Shown: in pieces, positions 36,721 to 44,587 of the stretch
Layout: each line of letters opens with the position of its first letter
Numbering within the stretch: position 1 is the stretch's first letter
Translations under genes and position numbers: made by a program
Assembly (NCBI GenBank): GCA_019192445.1
Contig: JAHCMK010000001.1
Coordinates: 62,001-126,000 of the forward strand
DNA from: Oceanococcus sp. HetDA_MAG_MS8
GTDB taxonomy: Bacteria > Pseudomonadota > Gammaproteobacteria > Nevskiales > Oceanococcaceae
Direction of reading: 5' to 3'
DNA: 64,000 bases
The notes under the pieces: generated by a model
Told to the model about the DNA's origin: nothing
The model's database searches: none
Seen by the model: the letters and a program-made list of their open reading frames with translations, nothing else

Positions 36721-39122
36721 ATCAGTTTCAGGAACTCGGTCAGCGCATCTTTGTCGCTGCGGCTGAGGTCGATACCGAATTGGTGCCCTTTGTTTTCAAC
36801 CAGGTCATCACACTTCTGATACAGAGGTGCGTGCGGGTCGGAGCTGGCGAAATAGGCCACCGGAGTGCCCTTGCGCACCGGTAGTTTGATCAGACCTTGG
36901 CCATCTTCACGCGGCGCCAGCCAGATGTCCTCGGTGGTTCCGGTGATTTTCGGGCTGCGGTGTGGTTCGCGGCTGGGGTCGTCAGACATCAGCAATTCAT
37001 CCATGGCGAGGTGGTATTGCTGTATACGTCCGCGAACGCTGGTATCGATGCCTCCGTCTTCGGTATAGGTGAGTTCCCCGATGGCATTGTTGTGCAAGAA
37101 GGGCGCATGAGACCACACCGACAACAGGGAAATATTGCGGTAATAGCCGGGCCCGCCAGGGCCGATGTCCTGGGTGCCAAAGGCGCGCCCACCTAATCCC
37201 GGAACCATGCGGTTAAAGCGTCGCGGTACCGAACCAGGGGAGGGGCGGTCTTGATAAGTTTCCGAGGCGAACTCTTCCCAGATATGGCCTTTGTTGTGGT
37301 TGTCATGTCGAGCCCGGCAGGAGTTGGTGCCAATCTCGTTAAAGGGCTCGGGGTTGTCATTGCCCAGCCAGTCCTGGCCAAACATGCCATCGCGGACGAA
37401 CTGCGCCGGACGCAAGCGGCCCTGGTCGTCTTTCTGCATGTATTTGCGCTGGAAGGCTTCAGAGTTGCGTACGGCCGCCGGGAATTCGTACTCCCAGAAG
37501 GCTTCGGCGCCAAATACATGGCCTTCGTAGAATTTCTCCAGCGCGTCTTTGTCGCCGACGATGGTTTCTGGCGGTACCCGGGTGGAGTGGCATTGGGCAC
37601 ATTCGCGGGCGAAAACTTTACGGCCCTGTGGGACTTGCTCTAGGTCGATGAATTCGCGCCCTGGGGTGCCGTCTACGTCCGTGGCATTGAGCAGGTAGAA
37701 GGGACCACCGGCGAGCAGGTACATGGCCATGTCTGGCATTTTGGCATCGGCATAGTTCCAGGCATCGCAGTCACGCGCACATTGCTCGATGCGCATGGGC
37801 TTTTGCGCTGCGTCCTCGCCGAAGAAGGTGCCCGGAACCGGGAAGTTGGGTACCCAGCATTCTTCGGTGCACATGCCGATGTTCACGTACACGCGGAGTA
37901 GCGCCAGGCGCTCACCCACGGAGTCTTCGCCGCCCTTGAGCACATGTAGCGTGGGTGCAGTACTCATTTCCCCCGTAATCGGGTGCTTCATCTCATGTTG
38001 AAACACCCGCTTGTTCATGAAGTCGGTGATGTTGTTCTGGGTGCCGGGGTTGTGCATGAAGTCGTTGGGGTTCAACGAGGTATCTACGGTGCCTGGGCGC
38101 GCCGCAGCCACCGCCTGCACCGAGAAGTGGTCACGCGGCACCGCCGACAGGAAGGCCGCCAGCGGCTGGTTCACATACTGGTTGCCAATATGCCCGGTGA
38201 TGTTTTCCCACTCCGGCTCATTGGGGTTGGCTGGCGGGTTGGTAGGGTCGAAGGCCACATGGCATTGCACGCAGGGATGACCAATGGCGAAGCGCTGCTG
38301 CTTTTGCATTTCACCCTCGGTGTAGGGAGTGCTGCGCGGGTCGAAGACCACCTCTCCATCCGGCCCATACTGTGGCTCTTTGAAGTACTTGCGATAGCCC
38401 AGCACGCCCGTGGATTTGGGGTCTTCGCACTTATCCAGCCAGAAGGTGGAGGCATCGCCTTGCTCACAATCGGGGTCGTTGATCAGCCCCCATTTGCTGA
38501 AGCGGTAAGGCCGATGCTTGGTATGCATCCACTCGGCGTAGTGCATGTTCTCTTCGCCGATGGTGCGGGCCAGGTGAATCTCGTTGAGATCCTGGTTGCC
38601 AAAGGTGCCCTTAAACCAGGTATCGCGGCCGCGGCGCACCATGGCGCGCATGGCGGCGGCCTGCACCGGGTCGGTTTTCTCCAGCTCGGTAAACATGCTG
38701 GCCACAATGCGGCAGCCCTCGGCGTCGTAGCCGGTGGGCTGTGGCTGGTCGCAGGGCGGAGGTGGGTCCTGCGGAATGGGCACAATATCCCAGGTGATCG
38801 GCCCGCCGCGCTCATGGGTGGCGGGGCTAGTACCGTCTTTCCAAACCTTGCGTGCGGCGAGGGTGTCGTAGAAGTGCTTTTCGAACCAGGCCGCGTGTTC
38901 CTGATATTGTGGGCTGCCTTCGTATACCCCAGTGATACGACCGAGCTCGACAAGGTCCTGGACGGTGACGCTGCGCAAGGTACGGCTAAAGCCCGCATTC
39001 TCCGCCTGTGCTCCCGTGTCGGCATGGCTGTCCGCCCATATGGGTTGGGCAGCGGCGCATAGAACGATGCCGAGCAGCGCGGCTGCTGGCCGCGACGGTA
39101 GTCGGAAATTTTGTGTGATCAT
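36717..39122 (-). CDS. Large exported di-haem c-type cytochrome
   Basis: 801 residues with a Sec signal ending QPIWADS. Haem motifs CVQCH (about residue 285) and CAQCH (about residue 510) plus several other cysteines. LLSVWSHAPFLHNNAIGEL in the second domain is the hallmark of di-haem cytochrome c peroxidase and RoxA/RoxB rubber-oxygenase relatives. At 801 residues it is longer than either. The frame reaches 39200, but GGGAGAG precedes the ATG at 39122 and the signal starts there. First gene of the four-gene cytochrome operon. Whether it is a peroxidase, an oxygenase or only an electron carrier cannot be decided from sequence. Confidence 0.75.
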   Translation of the reverse strand: MITQNFRLPSRPAAALLGIVLCAAAQPIWADSHADTGAQAENAGFSRTLRSVTVQDLVELGRITGVYEGSPQYQEHAAWFEKHFYDTLAARKVWKDGTSPATHERGGPITWDIVPIPQDPPPPCDQPQPTGYDAEGCRIVASMFTELEKTDPVQAAAMRAMVRRGRDTWFKGTFGNQDLNEIHLARTIGEENMHYAEWMHTKHRPYRFSKWGLINDPDCEQGDASTFWLDKCEDPKSTGVLGYRKYFKEPQYGPDGEVVFDPRSTPYTEGEMQKQQRFAIGHPCVQCHVAFDPTNPPANPNEPEWENITGHIGNQYVNQPLAAFLSAVPRDHFSVQAVAAARPGTVDTSLNPNDFMHNPGTQNNITDFMNKRVFQHEMKHPITGEMSTAPTLHVLKGGEDSVGERLALLRVYVNIGMCTEECWVPNFPVPGTFFGEDAAQKPMRIEQCARDCDAWNYADAKMPDMAMYLLAGGPFYLLNATDVDGTPGREFIDLEQVPQGRKVFARECAQCHSTRVPPETIVGDKDALEKFYEGHVFGAEAFWEYEFPAAVRNSEAFQRKYMQKDDQGRLRPAQFVRDGMFGQDWLGNDNPEPFNEIGTNSCRARHDNHNKGHIWEEFASETYQDRPSPGSVPRRFNRMVPGLGGRAFGTQDIGPGGPGYYRNISLLSVWSHAPFLHNNAIGELTYTEDGGIDTSVRGRIQQYHLAMDELLMSDDPSREPHRSPKITGTTEDIWLAPREDGQGLIKLPVRKGTPVAYFASSDPHAPLYQKCDDLVENKGHQFGIDLSRSDKDALTEFLKLM

Positions 39123-39332
39123 TATTGTGTTCTCTCCCCTAGGTGCCCAACCACGCTGGCTGCGCCGTAATGATGGAGAACTTGAGACGGTCATCCTCAT
39201 GCCACAGCACAGATCGAGGGCTTCACCGACTGCTATGGCGCAGCAGCTTGTACTCGTTCATCTGGACTGAGGTGTCGCATCGCCCTCGTTCTCAGAGTAG
39301 AAGTGTGCGCGATCAGGCCTCCAGGGGCAACT

Positions 39333-40649
39333 TCATGATCGGCTTCGCGGCTTGGTTTTGGCGGGTGCAGGTGCATCTGCAAAATGGCCCTCGAAGCCCT
39401 TTGCACCGGGCTGGTAATACACATGATCTTCTAGTTCAGCCGGGCGATGCTGCTGCGCGGAGGCAGCCTCGGGGTGATCGTGCGCGTAGGCGTAGTCTGC
39501 GCCATATCCCAAGTCTTTCATTAAGCCCGTGGGCGCATTGCGTAGAACCATGGGTACGGGCAAAGCGCCGTGCTCTTTCACATCTGCAAGGGCTGCATGC
39601 ATGGCGCGATAACTGGCATTCGATTTAGGGGCGCGGCCCAAGTAAGTGCAGAGCATGGCAATGGGAATGCGCGCCTCGGGCATGCCTACGAAAGCCACGG
39701 CCTCCTTGACTGCGGTGGCCACTTGGATGGCGCGTGGGTCGGCCATTCCAACATCCTCTGCTGCCAGAATCACCAAGCGGCGGACCACGAATAGTGGATC
39801 CTCGCCAGCTTCAAGCAGGCGCATGCACCAATACAGGCCCGCGTCTACATCGCTATCACGCAGGCTTTTGATCATGGCGGAGGTGATGTTGTAGTGCGAC
39901 TCTCCATCTCGGTCGTGGGCCAGCCAGCTGCTTTGCAAGGCTTCGGCGACGACCTCCTGAGTAATCACGCGATGAGCAGCGAGGTCGGCAGCGACTTCTA
40001 GTGCACCTAAGAGTCGACGCGCATCGTGCCCACACCCTCGGAGCAGCGCTTGGCCCGCCTCTGGTTCCAAATGGACCTGTGGTAAGCCCCGAGGGTCCTG
40101 GAGCACACGCTTAATCAGAGTTTGCAGCGCGGCCTCGGATAGAGGCTCTAAGGTGAGAACGCGCGTACGCGACAGCAAGGGCGCAATGACTTCAAACGAG
40201 GGGTTCTCGGTGGTTGCACCAATCAAAATGACGGTCCCGGACTCCACATGCGGTAGTAGGGCATCCTGCTGAGCCTTATTAAATCTGTGGATTTCGTCCA
40301 CAAACAGAACGCTCTGACGCCGATATTGGTTCCAACTCTGCTCAGCCTGATCTATGGCGGAGCGGATATCTTTGACGCCGGAGAGAACGGCAGAGAGCGC
40401 GATCATCTCTAGGCCACAAGCCTGGGCTAATAGTCGTGCCAGGGTGGTTTTCCCGCAGCCTGGCGGGCCCCAGAGGATGAGGGATCGTAGAGCGCCCTGG
40501 GCGACCATGCGCTGCAAGATGTGACCCTCTCCCAGCAAGTGACTTTGGCCCACAACCTCGTCCAACTGCTGTGGACGCATGCGCTCGGCCAGCGGAGCAC
40601 GCTCTCGCGCGCCATCGGCTGCCGCTGCGGCAAAAAGATCCTCTGTCAT
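39333..40649 (-). CDS. rarA: Replication-associated recombination protein A (RarA/MgsA)
   Basis: 438 residues. AAA+ ATPase of the clamp-loader clade acting at stalled forks. Walker A GPPGCGKTT (residues 61-69), Walker B with LFVDEIHRFNKAQQD, sensor region GATTENPSFEV, and the C-terminal MgsA oligomerisation part with YWCMRLLEAGEDP. The start is the ATG at 40649; a TTG immediately before it also reads in frame. It usually lies next to lolA or serS; here neither is present. Confidence 0.96.
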   Translation of the reverse strand: MTEDLFAAAAADGARERAPLAERMRPQQLDEVVGQSHLLGEGHILQRMVAQGALRSLILWGPPGCGKTTLARLLAQACGLEMIALSAVLSGVKDIRSAIDQAEQSWNQYRRQSVLFVDEIHRFNKAQQDALLPHVESGTVILIGATTENPSFEVIAPLLSRTRVLTLEPLSEAALQTLIKRVLQDPRGLPQVHLEPEAGQALLRGCGHDARRLLGALEVAADLAAHRVITQEVVAEALQSSWLAHDRDGESHYNITSAMIKSLRDSDVDAGLYWCMRLLEAGEDPLFVVRRLVILAAEDVGMADPRAIQVATAVKEAVAFVGMPEARIPIAMLCTYLGRAPKSNASYRAMHAALADVKEHGALPVPMVLRNAPTGLMKDLGYGADYAYAHDHPEAASAQQHRPAELEDHVYYQPGAKGFEGHFADAPAPAKTKPRSRS

Positions 40650-40670
40650 CAAGGCAGTTTAGTGCGGTTC

Positions 40671-40835
40671 TTATTTGGTCGCTAAGCGTGCATGCTGTAG
40701 CAGTGATGCGATGGCGGGTACCACCTGCGCGGTGCCGGGAACAGGGCAGGCTCCTGTAGGGCACACAAAGTCCCGTTGCATATCAATGCATAGCACCGCG
40801 CTATGTCGCCAGTCGGGCGATGTGAAGCTGTCCAT
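40671..40835 (-). pseudogene. Truncated isochorismatase-family cysteine hydrolase remnant
   Basis: A 54-residue frame starting at ATG 40835 reads AVLCIDMQRDFVCPTGAC and then AQVVPAIASLLQHAR, the N-terminal strand and helix of isochorismatase-like hydrolases with the catalytic Asp in IDMQ. It stops after LATK, and rarA starts 22 bases further on, so about two thirds of the domain is absent. Most likely a deletion remnant rather than a working protein. Confidence 0.75.
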
Positions 40836-40909
40836 GGCGCTTTCCCATCAGCGAAGCAGGGAATTAGTGTGCCCCGTCGGCGCTGGAGGCGCCAAGGTTG
40901 TCAGGGATT

Positions 40910-40940
40910 AAAAACGCCCCCTCACGGAGGACACTGGGCG
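40910..40940 (-). terminator. Rho-independent terminator of the motor operon
   Basis: On the minus strand CGCCC pairs with GGGCG, with an inner CCTC/GAGG stem around a CGT loop, followed by five T residues. It lies eight bases after the stop of the AgmX/TonB-like gene. Confidence 0.75.
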
Positions 40941-40948
40941 CAATGCTC

Positions 40949-41959
40949 TTAGGAGGGCGAGAAGAAGATCGGGTAATTAATGGTAATTTCCGGAACGTCT
41001 TTGGCCCCGAAATTAATCAACCGTACCCGCGCGAGCACTTTGCGTTCCAGATCTCCGTCACGCAGCTCCGAGGACACTACGGACACCGCGCTGACTGCGC
41101 CCGATGGTGCGATTGTGAGTTTGATCACCAACTTGCCCTGCAGAGCAGGGTTGCGACGAAGGGCGCGGTTGTAGATGGCGTAAATACCACCTTTGTTGCG
41201 GTCCATGATGAGCTGGATTTCCTCCAGCGAACGCCCCTGCGTGCGTTGGTCACCACCGAAGCCGGAGCGTTCCCGATTTTCGCCGAGTCCACCGCCCGCC
41301 GCTTCAATACGCTGGCCGCTGACACTACGCTGCCGCGGGCCCAACTCCGTGCCCTGTGACTGCGCACGTTGAATATCTCCAACGGAGGCCCCGCTGCCTC
41401 CACTCACATTGCCGCTGACGACATTGGCCGCGGCGATCTCATCGGCAGTGCTCGAGCGCTGCGCCTGGCGTAAGGGACGATTACGTGTTGCGCTGACAAC
41501 ATCTTCGGTCTGTAGGCTCTGTAATTGATTCAGAGCGCTGGCCAACTCGCGTTGGACCTTTTCCCGGGCCTGGGCACGACGATCAACCGGCGGCGGAGTG
41601 GGTGCCGGTGTGCTGATGGGCTCAGGTTCGACAGTTTCCACGGGCTCTGGGTCTGGTTCTGGTACCGGCTCAGGATCCGTAGTTTCCTCGGCTTCGGGCG
41701 TGGGCTCTGGTTCTGGCACCGGTGCGAGTGTCGGCTCCGGCGTGTCGGCCTGCTTCGCCGCTTGTTCGAGTAATAATGTGGCATAGCGATCAGATAGATC
41801 TTCGCCACCACCTTCTTCTAAACCGCTTAATTGGTATAGCGGAACCAAGATGCCCAAGACCACAAAGGGGATGGCAACAACGCCAAGAATGCGTTTGAAG
41901 CGGTCATCATCACTTTGCATTTCGGCCCAGGCACTCTGGGCATAAACATTGGCCGTCAT
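40949..41959 (-). CDS. AgmX/PglI C-terminal-domain protein (TonB-like energy-transducing arm)
   Basis: 336 residues. Short cytoplasmic N-terminus, one membrane helix (about residues 24-46), then a long Pro/Glu-rich periplasmic linker (residues 70-130), a Gln/Arg-rich stretch, and a C-terminal domain of about 90 residues: IYAIYNRALRRNPALQGKLV, then KLTIAPSGAVSAVSVVSSEL. This is the AgmX/PglI-type C-terminal domain seen in myxobacterial gliding proteins and related to TonB/TolA arms. It would carry force from the ExbB/ExbD motor across the periplasm. ATGA overlap with the ExbD-like gene upstream; terminator follows. Confidence 0.85.
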   Translation of the reverse strand: MTANVYAQSAWAEMQSDDDRFKRILGVVAIPFVVLGILVPLYQLSGLEEGGGEDLSDRYATLLLEQAAKQADTPEPTLAPVPEPEPTPEAEETTDPEPVPEPDPEPVETVEPEPISTPAPTPPPVDRRAQAREKVQRELASALNQLQSLQTEDVVSATRNRPLRQAQRSSTADEIAAANVVSGNVSGGSGASVGDIQRAQSQGTELGPRQRSVSGQRIEAAGGGLGENRERSGFGGDQRTQGRSLEEIQLIMDRNKGGIYAIYNRALRRNPALQGKLVIKLTIAPSGAVSAVSVVSSELRDGDLERKVLARVRLINFGAKDVPEITINYPIFFSPS

Positions 41960-42486
41960 GAGCTACTCAATTGGACGGTGCTTTGCTCGCGACTGAGCAC
42001 GGCAAATGAGACTTTTCCGTAATTGGCAGTCACGCAGCTGCGCATGATGCGTGTGATCAAAGCATAGGGCAGGGCTTTATCTGCCATTACAGTCACTTCG
42101 CCGCGGTCATCCTCCAACTCGGAATCAGCCTCGGGGATGATTTTCTTAGCTTGGTCACCCAAAGCCAAACTCAGTGCCGGCAAGTCGCTGGTATCTGCTT
42201 CCAAGGCGGCGCTGGTTGCCATGACCCGCTTGCCGTTCACCAGAATATCTTCAGGAGTCACCATCACCAAGACGGTCTCGCGCGCGCGTTCTTCGGCATT
42301 GGATTCCGGGAGCGCCAAAGCGTCGGTGCTTGGCAGTACCTCGACAGCTGAGGATTGCACCAATAAGAAGAAGACCAAGATGGTGAAGATATCCATCAAG
42401 GAGACGAGGTTCATGGACCCGACTTTACGCCCGCGCACGCTGCGTTTTTGCATGCGCTGACCGCGACGACTATGCGCGCTAATCAT
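41956..42486 (-). CDS. ExbD/TolR family protein (Asp-containing)
   Basis: 176 residues. Basic N-terminus, one membrane helix and a periplasmic domain. The helix reads NLVSLMDIFTILVFFLLV, and Asp32 is at the place of the essential proton-pathway Asp of ExbD/TolR. DRGEVTVMADKALPYALI in the periplasmic part matches the family. Overlaps the second ExbD-like gene and the AgmX-like gene by four bases each. Confidence 0.88.
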   Translation of the reverse strand: MISAHSRRGQRMQKRSVRGRKVGSMNLVSLMDIFTILVFFLLVQSSAVEVLPSTDALALPESNAEERARETVLVMVTPEDILVNGKRVMATSAALEADTSDLPALSLALGDQAKKIIPEADSELEDDRGEVTVMADKALPYALITRIMRSCVTANYGKVSFAVLSREQSTVQLSSS

Positions 42487-43016
42487 GGCTGAGACTCCGT
42501 CGATGCAATTTCGCCCAGGGAAATCTCGGGATACAACGCAACTTCAGTGCGTGTGCCCTGTGCGTCATCGACCTTGGTGCTGCGAACGGCATCCATGACT
42601 TGGATCAGAATGTCGTAGTTAATGGCCGGTTGTAGCAATACCACAGCAGCTTCTTTGCTCTTATCTTCGTCGCTGGCATTGGCTTTGACGTTGCGCAAGG
42701 CCACATTCAGTGCGTTGAAGTCGTATTCCCCAGCGTCGCTACGTGGCCATTCCACTTCCTGCCCGTCGGGTTTGCGTAAAGCCAGTCCGGATTCCCGAAC
42801 CAGAACAGTCGGGGGTGGAAGAGGGGGCTCATCCTGTTCTGCTGGCGGTTCACTGGTGTCTGGTGACGGCAGTGTGACCTCGAGGATGGCCAAACGCGAA
42901 AACACGGCGGTAATGAGCAGAAACGGCACGAGAATCACCATCAGATTCAAAAAAGCCGTGATATTCAGCTCACCGGGATCACCTTTATCGCGGTGACGAT
43001 GTCGACGTTGGAGCAT
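42483..43016 (-). CDS. ExbD/TolR family protein lacking the membrane Asp
   Basis: 177 residues, same plan as its neighbour: basic N-terminus, one helix ITAFLNLMVILVPFLLI, Pro-rich linker, periplasmic domain with PAINYDILIQVMDAVRS. At the position aligned with Asp32 of the neighbour stands Asn24, so this copy should not carry protons itself. With two ExbD-like chains per motor expected from ExbB5-ExbD2 structures, a mixed dimer is possible (inference). 22 bases after ExbB, four-base overlap with the next gene. Confidence 0.85.
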   Translation of the reverse strand: MLQRRHRHRDKGDPGELNITAFLNLMVILVPFLLITAVFSRLAILEVTLPSPDTSEPPAEQDEPPLPPPTVLVRESGLALRKPDGQEVEWPRSDAGEYDFNALNVALRNVKANASDEDKSKEAAVVLLQPAINYDILIQVMDAVRSTKVDDAQGTRTEVALYPEISLGEIASTESQP

Positions 43017-43038
43017 GGGCGCGGACCAGCGACTCGGC

Positions 43039-43680
43039 TTAAGCGCCGGTGTCGTGGCGGGCAGTGAGATTCAGGAAACGCACCGTGGTCATTTCCAGAG
43101 CATCAACAACTTCTGTGGTGCGTGCTTGGATGTAAGCATGGGCCAACAACAAGGGGATGGCGCACATCAAGCCAAATGCCGTGGTGTTCATGGCCACCGA
43201 GATCGATGCGGAGAGCAGGTTCGCTTTCTCGGCGGGGTTCACATTCGCTACGGCGGTAAAGCCCTGGATCAAGCCAATAATGGTGCCGAGTAGGCCAAGC
43301 AGGGTGGCGATATTGGCGAACACGAAGATGAAGGGGGTGCGGCGTTCCATACGGGGAATCACCTCCATCATGGCCTCTTCCATGGCCATTTCCACATCTT
43401 GGCGCTCTGCTTGAGCGGCGCGTCGTTCCAAACCGAAACCAAGCACAGCAGCCAGGGGAGCGTGGGAGCTGTCTACGGCATCGCGAGCGGCTTTGATTTG
43501 ATTGGTGGTGATGTCATGCGCAACTTCAGCCCAAAGCTGACGGTTGCCTTTTTCAGCGCGCCCCAAGAACAACAAGCGCTCGATGCTCATGGCTAAACCG
43601 AGCACCAAGATGACCACGATGGGGTACATGAACAGGCCGCCACTTTGAAAGAAACGGACAGCAATATCTACAAAATCCAT
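43039..43680 (-). CDS. MotA/TolQ/ExbB proton channel family protein
   Basis: 213 residues, three membrane helices. The C-terminal part ANIATLLGLLGTIIGLIQGF and the last helix NTTAFGLMCAIPLLLAHAYI are the MotA/TolQ/ExbB signature with its small and Thr residues. The first helix is YPIVVILVLGLAMSIERLLF. A GTG at 43689 also opens the frame; I chose the ATG at 43680. Stator ring of the motor, with the two ExbD-like proteins just downstream. Confidence 0.9.
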   Translation of the reverse strand: MDFVDIAVRFFQSGGLFMYPIVVILVLGLAMSIERLLFLGRAEKGNRQLWAEVAHDITTNQIKAARDAVDSSHAPLAAVLGFGLERRAAQAERQDVEMAMEEAMMEVIPRMERRTPFIFVFANIATLLGLLGTIIGLIQGFTAVANVNPAEKANLLSASISVAMNTTAFGLMCAIPLLLAHAYIQARTTEVVDALEMTTVRFLNLTARHDTGA

Positions 43681-43697
43681 AGGACTCACTTACTCAA

Positions 43698-44000
43698 TCA
43701 GGGTCGCGTGGCCATCGCAGCTGCGAGGGCGTTGTAATACTCGATTTGCCGAGCAAAGACTTCCGGGTCCAGCAATTCCGGCTGTACATCTAGCTGTCGC
43801 GCTGGGCGATCAAACTCCGCTTCGGGGTTTGCGCTACGCCATGGCGAGATATACAGGCCGATAGGCAATTCTTGGTCCCCGGTGATACGGGTTTCCTGCA
43901 GGGTGGCATCTGCATTGCCCTGCTGGGCGTGAGCTGCAAATGATGCAACGCACAACGCCAATGTTACTGTGCTTTGACGCATTCTGCTGGGCATCTTCAT
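43698..44000 (-). CDS. Small exported protein of the motor operon
   Basis: About 100 residues. From the ATG at 44000 it has a Sec signal (hydrophobic run ending SFAAHAQ) and a mature part of about 75 residues with no recognised domain, ending YYNALAAAMATRP. AAGGAGC lies in front of the start, which overlaps the upstream TPR gene stop as ATGA, so the longer reading frame up to 44129 is not used. Periplasmic; role unknown. Confidence 0.65.
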   Translation of the reverse strand: MKMPSRMRQSTVTLALCVASFAAHAQQGNADATLQETRITGDQELPIGLYISPWRSANPEAEFDRPARQLDVQPELLDPEVFARQIEYYNALAAAMATRP

Positions 44001-44587
44001 GCTCCTTGATCCATTCGTCGTTGCAGGTCTGCAATCCAACCGCGGACCCGAGGATCCGCTTCGGGCTCTGGGGTGTACTGCAAATAGTTTTGGTAGGCGG
44101 TTAGGGCTGCTGACCATTCTCCCCGCCATATCTCAAGCAAAATGCCAAGGTTGAGCCAAGCGGGCGCGTATTCACCGTCGTTGGCCAGTGCAGTCTCATA
44201 GGCCTGCTGAGCGGCATCGATATCGTTGGCTTCGCGGGCCAATACACCTTGTAGATTCCAAGCAGGGGCCAGTGTGGCATCTCGTTGCAGGGCTTGTTGC
44301 AGATAATCACTACAGGCGCTGTAGTCCCCGCGCGCATGTGCGAGCAGGGCGAGGTTCAGCCAGGGCGTGGCATAGCGAGGATAGCTTTCTGCGAGTTGGG
44401 TAAACAAAGCGGCAGCACTATCGCGGTCGTCGGCTTGCACGGCGGCAACGGCTTGGTTATGCAATTGCTGCTGAGGGCTGGCAGGAGCCGCGGTACCACC
44501 GCCCCCGCTACTGGCGCAGCCCCCCAACACCAGCAAGCTCAGCAGCAACGCAGCCTTGGTTTGGCGGCCCCAATCAACGCAGTTCAT
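43997..44587 (-). CDS. TPR-repeat lipoprotein
   Basis: 196 residues. Lipobox LVLGGC then Ala-Ser, pointing to the outer membrane; a Gly/Ser linker; then about three tetratricopeptide repeats (ATPWLNLALLAHARGDYSAC, APAWNLQGVLAREANDIDAA, APAWLNLGILLEIWRGEWSA). Protein-protein interaction scaffold. Overlaps both neighbours, so it belongs to the motor operon. Confidence 0.82.
   Translation of the reverse strand: MNCVDWGRQTKAALLLSLLVLGGCASSGGGGTAAPASPQQQLHNQAVAAVQADDRDSAAALFTQLAESYPRYATPWLNLALLAHARGDYSACSDYLQQALQRDATLAPAWNLQGVLAREANDIDAAQQAYETALANDGEYAPAWLNLGILLEIWRGEWSAALTAYQNYLQYTPEPEADPRVRGWIADLQRRMDQGA

Noticed and set aside
37983-39062. 359-codon plus-strand frame opposite the di-haem cytochrome
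   Set aside because: The opposite strand holds CXXCH motifs and a signal peptide; the plus frame has neither a domain nor a ribosome site.
41956-43680. Flagellar MotA/MotB stator or Tol-Pal cluster
   Set aside because: There is no OmpA-like peptidoglycan-binding MotB domain, no TolA, TolB or Pal; the partner has an AgmX-type end.
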